Source: Flavobacteriaceae bacterium
GTDB taxonomy: Bacteria > Bacteroidota > Bacteroidia > Flavobacteriales > Flavobacteriaceae
Reading direction: 5' to 3'
Length of the DNA: 5,214 bases
NCBI GenBank assembly: GCA_013214275.1
Contig: JABSPP010000142.1
Location: 1 to 5,214 of the forward strand
Shown here: positions 1 to 5,169 of the stretch, piece by piece
Layout of the letters: each line of letters starts with the position of its first letter
How positions within the stretch are numbered: position 1 is the first letter of the stretch
Translations under genes and position numbers: made by a program
Notes under the pieces: model-generated
What the model was told of the DNA's origin: nothing
Seen by the model: only the letters and a program-made list of their open reading frames with translations
Databases searched by the model: none

Positions 1-229
1 ACAAAGCACAACCAACTACTTTAACGCATTGGTTTCTAAAAACCTTAAAGATGCTTTTGCCGTAACAAAAGACCTTAAAAAAGGAGATTGGGTCTATCTT
101 AAAGGCGAAGACAGTACACAGGCTTTTGATACACCAGAAGGGTATAAAAAGACCGAGACTACGATGTTTGCCTACAAAGTAGTTTTGAAAAAAGAAAAGC
201 AACAGCACCCGACACCAGAGTCCGTTTAG
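1..229 (+). CDS. SSB-like OB-fold protein, 3' end only (partial)
   Basis: The frame is open from the window edge (first full codon at position 2) to TAG at 227-229, so about 75 C-terminal residues are visible. A TTG at 29 could be read as a start, but no SD precedes it and the frame is open upstream, so it is probably an internal Leu codon. The visible order is an aromatic/hydrophobic strand (NYFNALVS), a helix, then KKGDWVYLKGEDS, a charged turn, and a last strand (TTMFAYKVV). This is the pattern of the second half of a single-stranded DNA-binding protein, where the equivalent reads roughly 'LKKGS-V-V-GRL...EG...T...V'. I therefore infer an OB-fold ssDNA-binding protein, common in conjugative elements beside antirestriction genes. 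The short tail (HPTPESV) lacks the acidic DDDIPF-type tip of housekeeping SSB, so partner recruitment through that tip is unlikely. Assignment is by pattern only. Confidence 0.6.
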   Translation, partial: QSTTNYFNALVSKNLKDAFAVTKDLKKGDWVYLKGEDSTQAFDTPEGYKKTETTMFAYKVVLKKEKQQHPTPESV

Positions 230-240
230 TTGTAACGAGC

Positions 241-277
241 AAGTGAGGAAGAGCTCAAAATGCTCTTCCACTTTTTT
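241..277 (+). terminator. Rho-independent terminator or attenuator between the SSB-like gene and ardC
   Basis: The left arm AAGTGAGGAAGAGC (241-254) pairs with GCTCTTCCACTT (262-273), leaving a 2-nt bulge, about 12 bp of stem and a 7-nt loop. A run of six T (272-277) follows. It lies 12 nt after the SSB-like stop codon. Only 20 nt separate the T-run from the ardC start, too little for a separate promoter plus leader, so ardC is probably transcribed by read-through or from a promoter upstream of the hairpin. Confidence 0.8.
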
Positions 278-283
278 CCAAAC

Positions 284-290
284 AAAGGAG
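284..290 (+). promoter_or_regulatory. Strong ribosome binding site of ardC
   Basis: AAAGGAG lies 7 nt before ATG at 298. It fixes the ardC start and is close to the ideal anti-16S sequence, so translation should be efficient once the transcript passes the terminator just upstream. Confidence 0.85.
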
Positions 291-297
291 ATTTTTT

Positions 298-1206
298 ATG
301 ACGATCAAGTTAGACAAGCTACGTGAGACGGTAACCCATCAGATTATAGAGATGTTGGAAAAAGTTGATGTCAATGATTACAAGCCCCCTTTTGCATCTT
401 TGGCTGCTCAAGGTATTCCAAAGAACCCAATCACCAATCATACATATCAAGGGATCAATATTTTATCCTTATGGTTCAATCAGAATTCTAAAGGGTTTTC
501 ATCCAATGAGTGGGCAACCTTTAAACAGTGGAAGGACAAAGGTGGAAAGGTACTTAAAGGCGAAAAGGGTAGCCGTATTGTTTTTTATAAAACACACATT
601 CAAAAAGACAAAAGCATCGATAAACAAGAACAAGAACATGTAATTCCGATATTAAAATCCTACATCGTATTTAATGCCAATCAAGTTGATGGCTATCAAA
701 GCCCAAGTGAGGAAGAAATAAACACGGACGATAAAGTACGGCCTATTGAGTTTGTAGATCAGTTTTGTCAGCACACTGGAGCTGTGATAAGAACAGGAGA
801 AAATCGAGCATACTACAGTAAAAAAGATGATTTTATCAATATGCCAAAGACTTCATTTTTTGTGGACACGCCCCAAGCAGATGCAACAGAGAATTATTAT
901 GCCACCCTGCTTCACGAACTGATCCACTGGACAGGAGCAAAGCACAGACTTGATAGATTCGGATCAGATCAAAAGCACAAAATCACAGACTATGCTTTTG
1001 AAGAATTGATTGCTGAACTTGGCGCAGCTTTTTTATGCTCAGAATTTCAAATTACTCAAACCCAACCAGCGCATCACGCCATGTACATCAAATCTTGGCT
1101 CAAGGCACTCAAAAACGACAACAAACATATTTTCAAAGCTGCTGCCGCTGCTTCAAAAGCAACAGGGTATTTGGAAAAACTAAGTAGTGAGGTATCGCTG
1201 TCATGA
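298..1206 (+). CDS. ardC: ArdC-type antirestriction protein (ssDNA-binding domain plus zincin metallopeptidase domain)
   Basis: The product has 302 residues, close to the usual ArdC length of about 300. The N-terminal half carries the ArdC/TraC1-type ssDNA-binding signature: NPITNHTYQGINILSLW at about 43-59 and the WATFKQWKDKGGKVLKGEKG block at 72-91. The C-terminal half is a zincin-like domain with HELIH at 206-210 (zinc ligands H206 and H210, catalytic E207). The following EELIAELGAAFLC (235-247) is where the family supplies its third ligand, probably a Glu. Known ArdC proteins of conjugative plasmids such as pSa and R388 protect incoming ssDNA from host restriction and help establishment in new recipients. 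All expected motifs are intact, so it should be functional. It is the first gene of a tight operon, its start set by AAAGGAG at 284-290, and its stop overlaps the next start (ATGA). The overlapping 92-codon frame at 365-643 is a shadow. Confidence 0.92.
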   Translation: MTIKLDKLRETVTHQIIEMLEKVDVNDYKPPFASLAAQGIPKNPITNHTYQGINILSLWFNQNSKGFSSNEWATFKQWKDKGGKVLKGEKGSRIVFYKTHIQKDKSIDKQEQEHVIPILKSYIVFNANQVDGYQSPSEEEINTDDKVRPIEFVDQFCQHTGAVIRTGENRAYYSKKDDFINMPKTSFFVDTPQADATENYYATLLHELIHWTGAKHRLDRFGSDQKHKITDYAFEELIAELGAAFLCSEFQITQTQPAHHAMYIKSWLKALKNDNKHIFKAAAAASKATGYLEKLSSEVSLS

Positions 1207-1376
1207 ATAAACACGACAATCAGTTAACAAAGCCTCTCTTTGAATTAGGAAGAAGGTATGATGTGGCGAAGACTTTCAAGGACCTTCTGACGATTGGACG
1301 TTGCGCTTTTTGCCTGATCAACATCGAAAGTCAATTACAGAAAAAAAATCCAACCTATCAACTTACATTATTTTAA
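1203..1376 (+). CDS. Small hypothetical protein (57 aa) ending in a sliding-clamp-binding-like QLTLF motif
   Basis: The ATG at 1203 overlaps the ardC stop as ATGA, and the frame runs to TAA at 1374-1376, giving 57 residues. A GAGG (1189-1192) lies 10 nt upstream inside ardC, so translation probably depends on SD-assisted re-initiation after ardC. The protein is basic and mostly helical-looking, with one CxxC pair (RCAFC, Cys34 and Cys37). Its last five residues are QLTLF. That matches the bacterial beta-clamp binding consensus QL[S/D]LF except for Thr in the third position, and its place at the extreme C-terminus is typical of functional clamp peptides. I do not recognise a family. The ATGA overlap, filling of the gap between ardC and the next gene, and exact fit to operon spacing support it as a real gene. 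A link to replication of the element is inference. Confidence 0.7.
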   Translation: MNKHDNQLTKPLFELGRRYDVAKTFKDLLTIGRCAFCLINIESQLQKKNPTYQLTLF

Positions 1377-1377
1377 G

Positions 1378-1384
1378 AAAGGAA
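1378..1384 (+). promoter_or_regulatory. Ribosome binding site deciding the ATG start at 1390
   Basis: AAAGGAA ends 5 nt before ATG at 1390 but only 2 nt before the in-frame GTG at 1387. Normal SD spacing therefore favours ATG 1390 over the longer GTG start. Confidence 0.7.
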
Positions 1385-1389
1385 CAGTG

Positions 1390-1776
1390 ATGCATTACAG
1401 CTCTGGACACCCTTGGTATTACGTTTTGGGAGGAAAAGTATTATCCATCAAAGATATATACAATGAAGCTAATTCCTCTGAGTACAGAGGCTATAGAGCA
1501 GAAGAAATCAAAAAAGCTTCTGGCAACAATTCCAAATTAAGAAATCTTAAAGCGGAAACCATCCATCGACTAAAAAGCGATATGAGCAGATATCGTCAAT
1601 GTGTATTTGAACTCCATAGATATAGAAAATCACTTACCGAGAATCACAATCTTGTTTGTGAGGATGTACACATGTCAGTAAGCCTAAAACATAATCATAT
1701 CTATAATGAGTTTGCCAATCTCAAATATATCGAAGAGCTTCTATCCTATCAGCCTGATTTGTTTGATTTGGTGTAG
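1390..1776 (+). CDS. Hypothetical protein (128 aa) in the ardC-radC operon
   Basis: I do not recognise this protein. The start is ATG 1390, chosen over GTG 1387 on SD spacing. It lies 13 nt after the 57-aa gene and 15 nt before the radC-like gene, so all four are probably co-transcribed. The N-terminus is aromatic and Gly-rich (HPWYYVLGGKVLSI at 7-20). The middle (about 36-80) is highly charged with many Arg, Lys and Tyr, and probably helical (RLKSDMSRYRQ, ELHRYRK), which would suit nucleic-acid or protein contacts. The C-terminal helix ends LLSYQPDLFDLV. QPDLF (121-125) resembles a QxDLF-type clamp-binding peptide, with Pro instead of the usual Leu. There is no signal peptide, membrane segment or metal motif. 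It is soluble and of unknown function, probably an accessory gene of the mobile element. Confidence 0.8.
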   Translation: MHYSSGHPWYYVLGGKVLSIKDIYNEANSSEYRGYRAEEIKKASGNNSKLRNLKAETIHRLKSDMSRYRQCVFELHRYRKSLTENHNLVCEDVHMSVSLKHNHIYNEFANLKYIEELLSYQPDLFDLV

Positions 1777-1778
1777 AG

Positions 1779-1784
1779 AGGGGG
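1779..1784 (+). promoter_or_regulatory. Ribosome binding site of the radC-like gene
   Basis: AGGGGG lies 7 nt before ATG 1792, in the 15-nt gap after the preceding stop codon. It confirms the start and indicates independent initiation within the operon. Confidence 0.7.
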
Positions 1785-1791
1785 AATCAAC

Positions 1792-2265
1792 ATGTCAAAA
1801 AAAGACCTCATTACAAAATTTGAAGAAGTGTCGCTTGTGTATCGAAACAAAATTAAAGCCAAAGACAGACCTTTGGTGAAAAGTCCACAAGATGCGTATA
1901 AAATACTAACTGAAAATTGGGATATGGATCAGATCAATCTGGTTGAGGAATGTAAAATTCTATTACTCGATAATAAGCTTCGACTGATGTCTATAGCTGA
2001 AATATCTAAGGGTGGATTAACAGAAACTATTGTCGATCCGAGAATTGTATTTTCGATTGCACTAAAAAGACGAGCCAACAGAATAATTCTGGCGCATAAC
2101 CATCCATCAAATAACGTAAATCCCAGCAAGGCAGATATCAAACTAACCAAAGAGTTTATTCAAATAGGGAAACTACTTCGTATTGAGGTAGTAGATCATT
2201 TGATTGTCACAGAGAACGATTTTTCCTCGATGGCTACTGAATATTCAGAAGATTTAGGGTTGTAA
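1792..2265 (+). CDS. RadC-family JAB/JAMM (MPN) domain protein, single-domain form
   Basis: The product has 157 residues. The JAMM metal-binding motif HxHx7SxxD is complete at H102, H104, S112 and D115 (AHNHPSNNVNPSKAD). A Glu pair at 52-53, before a hydrophobic strand (KILLLD), is the likely catalytic Glu. Other RadC hallmarks are the ISKGGLTETIVDPR block (71-84), the IILAHNHPS strand-turn (98-106) and VVDHLIVTEN (133-142). The usual HNHPSGN turn reads HNHPSNN here. Chromosomal RadC is about 220 residues with an N-terminal helix-hairpin-helix region, which is missing here. That short form is common on mobile elements. The family is annotated as DNA repair, but its true reaction is unsettled. 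The JAMM fold suggests a metal-dependent hydrolase, possibly acting on nucleic acid or a protein conjugate during element establishment. It is last in the ardC operon, and I see no terminator after it. The opposite-strand frame at 1929-2150 is a shadow. Confidence 0.9.
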   Translation: MSKKDLITKFEEVSLVYRNKIKAKDRPLVKSPQDAYKILTENWDMDQINLVEECKILLLDNKLRLMSIAEISKGGLTETIVDPRIVFSIALKRRANRIILAHNHPSNNVNPSKADIKLTKEFIQIGKLLRIEVVDHLIVTENDFSSMATEYSEDLGL

Positions 2266-2279
2266 GAACATAAAAATAT

Positions 2280-2308
2280 TTGACATAAGGATAGCTTTAT
2301 GATATGAG
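2280..2308 (+). promoter_or_regulatory. Sigma70-like promoter of the two-gene membrane cassette
   Basis: A perfect -35 box TTGACA (2280-2285) is followed by a 17-nt spacer and a -10 box TATGAG (2303-2308, four of six matches to TATAAT). Transcription would start near 2315, leaving a leader of about 40 nt before the TTG start at 2354. The promoter lies in the 88-nt gap after the radC-like gene and implies that the cassette is expressed independently of the ardC operon. Confidence 0.55.
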
Positions 2309-2318
2309 ATACTAGAAC

Positions 2319-2332
2319 TTTCACCTTTCACC
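2319..2332 (+). repeat. Tandem duplicated heptamer TTTCACC in the leader
   Basis: TTTCACC occurs twice back to back (2319-2325 and 2326-2332), just after the predicted transcription start and before the SD GGAG at 2343. It could be a regulator half-site pair or a chance short repeat. No function is shown. Confidence 0.35.
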
Positions 2333-2353
2333 AATAAGGGATGGAGAATAAAA

Positions 2354-2563
2354 TTGAGTGATATTGATGAGGATTTTATTAAAAATTTTTCTGTTGTAGG
2401 CCTATTAACATCAATAGGAATTCTACCTGTTATTTTCGCCTACTATGTTGAAAAAACACAAGAAAATTCACAAGAAGAAAACCATAAAATGGAAATTCAA
2501 CAAACTAAAAATCAAGAGAATTGTAATAAAAATAATATATTTGTATTTGATTTAACTAAATGA
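2354..2563 (+). CDS. Small single-pass membrane protein (69 aa), first gene of the cassette
   Basis: The start is TTG at 2354, supported by GGAG (2343-2346) 7 nt upstream. There is no in-frame ATG before the membrane segment. Residues 1-10 are acidic (SDIDEDF). Residues about 12-32 form one hydrophobic helix (SVVGLLTSIGILPVIFAYYV), and the rest is a polar Gln/Glu/Asn/Lys-rich tail, probably helical or disordered. The charge pattern (acidic N-terminus, Lys in the tail) suggests the tail faces the cytoplasm and the N-terminus faces out. I do not recognise a family. Its stop overlaps the next start as ATGA, and the large gene has no SD of its own, so the two are translationally coupled and probably made in a set ratio. 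It is likely a membrane partner of the 663-residue protein. A tiny holin-like or pore-forming role is possible but not shown. Confidence 0.7.
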   Translation: MSDIDEDFIKNFSVVGLLTSIGILPVIFAYYVEKTQENSQEENHKMEIQQTKNQENCNKNNIFVFDLTK

Positions 2564-4551
2564 TTTTTTTGTTGCAAAAGAAAATAAGGGCTTACGCAAG
2601 AAACATCGGATTTCTTATTAAAAATAGAGGATTCCTATTCTATTTAGATCAAAGGGTTTTTCAATTTATAAGGCTAATCACAACAACGTCTGCTCTGCCT
2701 AGTATTTTTTTGGGAGCATTAGCAATTATGTTATCTTTCTACAGCATTTTTGAAGATGTTTTTGAATCTTACAGATATTACTATTTTTTTGTAAGCGTTT
2801 TTTTCATTATCGTAACTACTGTAATTTTTAGTAGAGCCTTTTTCAAACGGCAAACTCCAAAACAATATGCTGATTTTAGTATACAAGGTAGAGAACACTC
2901 AAAATCCATAAGATATATTTCATATTCTATATGGAAAGTTCTGATATACTATCAAAAACAATATAGAAAGTTATATGACTCCTTAACTACATTAAGTGAT
3001 AGTGGTGTAGTGAAAAATAAGTTGAGAAGAACTGACATAGAAATATTAAGACAAGATATTTCTAAATACAGTATTTTATTGTCGCAAATTTGTGATATGA
3101 TGGGAGTTTTATCAAAATCGATGAGTATTCCTTCGTTCAGAATAAGTGATTTTTTGTTTCAGTTTAGTCCAGATATATTTAATCATGAAATGAGTCTATG
3201 TCTGAAAAGATTAGATGAAATAATTGCCTACCAGTCGATGACTAACACTTCAAAAGATTTAGAAGTAAGAGCAACTCAAATTATTAGATCATTTGATACT
3301 TTCTACAGGCGAATAGAATATCAAAAAAGTTTATTTAAGAATAAAGATTTACACTCAAATATAATCGATATCTCAATGGGAATGGGACTGACTAGTTCGC
3401 TAACAGCTTATTCTTTAGGATTACAAAAAATTGGTGTCAAGAATAATAAAGATGACAAAAACGTATTAGATAGACTTAAGTTTTTATATCATAAAAGAAG
3501 AATGTTTCCTGGGTTTGACATTCATTGCCTACTTACTAATTTAATATCAAAGGATATTACTATTGATAAAGATTACAGGGAAAAAGCAACTGTAGCATTA
3601 AGATTACTATCAAATCACTCAGAATACTTTCATATGATTAATGAACTTGGTGATATAGATTGCAAAAATGATTTGAAAGACAATACTGAACTGTTTAAGC
3701 ATATAGTTCCATACACTAATGATTTAGTTTTACCCATAAATAGATACATCCATAAGCAAAGAAGAGAAATTACTAAGAATTTTCAAGATTTTATTTTAAC
3801 TGAGTTGAAGAAGTGTGAAAAGGAAAGAAAGCAAGGGAAAATTAAGAAATTAGTATTTATTACCCGTGGTTATAGTAGTGTAGTTAATAATACTTTATAC
3901 AATTCTTTTGTGAAAGGGGATACATCAAGAAAGGAGCATAACTCAAGAATTGATGAAATAAAGAATGAACTATATTACACCTACAAAAGAAAAAAGAAGA
4001 ATATAGATTTATATATATATGTTCTAAAATCACAAAATCATAGTGACACTAAAAACCTTACCTCAACTAGATATGTCAGGTATCAATTTAAAGAAAATCC
4101 TAACATGTGGAAGAATATGGATAAATCTATCAATTTAAATATTAAAGTTGGTGACGAAGACTGGGTTAAAAACAGATTTGATAAGAAAGATGAATGTAAG
4201 TGTTATCTTTTATCTGGTGCAGAATTTTTTCAAGTTGAAAAAACTACATGGAACAGTAAAGATATTATTCAATCACGTATGATAAATACAGAAGGAATCA
4301 ATGATCTCGCTGAGCTAGGATTTAATAAAACAATTTTGACTCATTTAGTACTAGCTGAAAATTATAAGCACTTTCCAAGACCTCTAACAGATCAATCTAT
4401 TAGAAAAGCCTTAAACAGAGAAAATTTAGAATATCTTCATATTTATAAGTGGAATCCCTTAAGAATTGTTATTAGTGATAAGATTTATGCTAACGATAAT
4501 TTGGATAAAGGTGAAATCGAAGAATTGAATAAAGAAAACAAGATGATATAA
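2560..4551 (+). CDS. Membrane protein with two N-terminal TM helices and a C-terminal eIF2B/ISOCOT-like domain (663 aa)
   Basis: I do not recognise this as a named gene. It starts at ATG 2560 overlapping the previous stop, with no SD. A basic N-terminus is followed by two hydrophobic segments (about 44-64 and 72-95) and RAFFKRQ, so the long remainder should be cytoplasmic. Residues about 100-400 are predominantly helical and charged, with no motif I can name. Residues about 400-620 follow the order of motifs in the eIF2B alpha/beta/delta, MtnA and ribose-1,5-bisphosphate isomerase family: a helix (REITKNFQDFILTEL), a strand-turn KLVFITRGYSSVV (430-442; family 'ILT-sySstV'), a strand YIYVLKSQ (485-492), LLSGAEFF (550-557; family 'llGAd-i'), MINTEGINDLAEL (574-586; family 'iNKiGT-lal') and THLVLAENYKHFP (594-606; family 'V-aEsyKf'). 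The catalytic Cys of isomerases is not evident, so ligand sensing is more likely than catalysis. The gene is more AT-rich than its neighbours, suggesting separate acquisition. A membrane effector with a sugar-phosphate or nucleotide sensor is inference. Confidence 0.75.
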   Translation: MIFLLQKKIRAYARNIGFLIKNRGFLFYLDQRVFQFIRLITTTSALPSIFLGALAIMLSFYSIFEDVFESYRYYYFFVSVFFIIVTTVIFSRAFFKRQTPKQYADFSIQGREHSKSIRYISYSIWKVLIYYQKQYRKLYDSLTTLSDSGVVKNKLRRTDIEILRQDISKYSILLSQICDMMGVLSKSMSIPSFRISDFLFQFSPDIFNHEMSLCLKRLDEIIAYQSMTNTSKDLEVRATQIIRSFDTFYRRIEYQKSLFKNKDLHSNIIDISMGMGLTSSLTAYSLGLQKIGVKNNKDDKNVLDRLKFLYHKRRMFPGFDIHCLLTNLISKDITIDKDYREKATVALRLLSNHSEYFHMINELGDIDCKNDLKDNTELFKHIVPYTNDLVLPINRYIHKQRREITKNFQDFILTELKKCEKERKQGKIKKLVFITRGYSSVVNNTLYNSFVKGDTSRKEHNSRIDEIKNELYYTYKRKKKNIDLYIYVLKSQNHSDTKNLTSTRYVRYQFKENPNMWKNMDKSINLNIKVGDEDWVKNRFDKKDECKCYLLSGAEFFQVEKTTWNSKDIIQSRMINTEGINDLAELGFNKTILTHLVLAENYKHFPRPLTDQSIRKALNRENLEYLHIYKWNPLRIVISDKIYANDNLDKGEIEELNKENKMI

Positions 4552-4556
4552 TTTAA

Positions 4557-4581
4557 CATTATTTAATCTTTTTAAATAATG
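4557..4581. repeat. Perfect 10-bp inverted repeat at the convergent gene junction
   Basis: CATTATTTAA (4557-4566) and TTAAATAATG (4572-4581) are exact reverse complements around a 5-nt TCTTT loop. The structure covers the last codons of the ParE-like gene and lies just after the 663-residue gene. It may act as a weak bidirectional terminator for the two converging transcripts. However, the stem is almost all A/T and no T-run follows on either strand, so termination is uncertain. Confidence 0.4.
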
Positions 4582-4906
4582 CTTTGGCTTCCTCGTCTAA
4601 CGTAGGTTGGAGTTTTTTTAATTGTTCCATCAAATTCATTGAAGAGTGTCTAACGGTGAGAATGCAAATAGTATCATTCACGATATCACAAATAAGGATG
4701 TGCTTTTGAACAGGATAGGCAATAAATCTAGAGGAAATGTTCTTATTGATTTTTAATAGCCCTGTATTGTTTTGTAAAAGTAAAAAGCATTCCTCAATGC
4801 TTTGGATATAGCGTAAAGCTACTTTTTCACCCCACTGATCTACAGAATAGTCATAGACGTTTTGTAAATCATTTAAAGCTCTTTCTGTCAAAAAAAGCTT
4901 CTTCAT
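4559..4906 (-). CDS. parE: RelE/ParE-superfamily toxin of a type II toxin-antitoxin system
   Basis: The product has 115 residues. The ParE pattern is clear: an N-terminal strand and helix LTERALNDLQNVYDYSVDQWG (6-26), a second helix KVALRYIQSIEECFLLL (28-44), then the strands RFIAYPVQKHILICDI (60-75) and ICILTVRHSSMNL (80-92). In the family the last strand ends with the Arg-His-x-x-Met stretch seen here. ParE proteins usually poison DNA gyrase, whereas RelE relatives cut mRNA at the ribosome. The RHxxM ending and the ParD-like partner favour ParE. About 20 extra residues (EQLKKLQPTLDEEAKALFKKIK region, 94-115) form a basic C-terminal helix beyond the usual end. The start overlaps the antitoxin stop by one base (TAATG) with no SD, so toxin is made by re-initiation and should be limiting. 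It converges on the membrane cassette with 7 bp between stops. Confidence 0.88.
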   Translation of the reverse strand: MKKLFLTERALNDLQNVYDYSVDQWGEKVALRYIQSIEECFLLLQNNTGLLKINKNISSRFIAYPVQKHILICDIVNDTICILTVRHSSMNLMEQLKKLQPTLDEEAKALFKKIK

Positions 4907-5169
4907 TAGGAGTTACGCATTTTATGGGCTTTCAAGTCTGCCATTAAATTACCGGAAAATTTATGAGTCCGACCTTGGATTATATCACTATATCCTTCTA
5001 TAATGGCATTTCTGATAGCAGCAGTTTCTAGGCGATCTCTCTCATGACGAATCAGATCACGGACATATTCACTAGGCGTCGAATAAAGTGTTCCGTTTCC
5101 AGACTGACTTGCGACAAACTTTTTCATTTCATCGGTAAGCGCAATATTTAAAGATTCGGTTTTAGCCAT
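4906..5169 (-). CDS. parD: ParD/CopG-type ribbon-helix-helix antitoxin
   Basis: The product has 87 residues, the usual ParD length. Residues about 5-47 form the ribbon-helix-helix DNA-binding part: strand ESLNIALT (5-12), helix DEMKKFVASQ, turn with GTLYSTPSEYVRDLIRHERDR (26-46), where STPSEYVRDLIR is the typical ParD second-helix signature. Residues about 48-87 are the partner-binding tail that neutralises the toxin. As is usual for such pairs the antitoxin is upstream and probably represses its own promoter. ATG at 5169 has a weak SD AAAGA (5182-5178 on the minus strand) 8 nt upstream. The gene is intact, and with the toxin it probably acts to stabilise the element. Confidence 0.88.
   Translation of the reverse strand: MAKTESLNIALTDEMKKFVASQSGNGTLYSTPSEYVRDLIRHERDRLETAAIRNAIIEGYSDIIQGRTHKFSGNLMADLKAHKMRNS

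Noticed and set aside
29..229. Complete 66-aa gene starting at TTG 29
   Set aside because: The frame is open to the window edge, no SD precedes 29, and the residues before it (NYFNA) continue the OB-fold strand, so this is the end of a longer gene.
365..643. 92-codon frame inside ardC
   Set aside because: It lies wholly within ardC in another frame, has no SD and gives a low-complexity basic product. It is a shadow.
240..716. 13-bp direct repeat CAAGTGAGGAAGA at 240-252 and 704-716
   Set aside because: One copy is a terminator arm and the other codes for Ser-Glu-Glu in ArdC. One such match in 5 kb is not far from chance, and neither copy looks like an att or iteron site.
1387..1389. GTG start for the 128-aa protein
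   Set aside because: It leaves only 2 nt after the SD. The adjacent ATG at 1390 has better spacing.
1929..2150. 73-codon minus-strand frame
   Set aside because: It is antisense to the radC-like gene over its conserved JAMM region, with no SD or recognisable product. It is a shadow.
2296..2303. TATGAT (2298-2303) as the -10 box
   Set aside because: It is the better hexamer, but the spacer to TTGACA would be only 12 nt, too short for sigma70. TATGAG at 2303 gives 17 nt.
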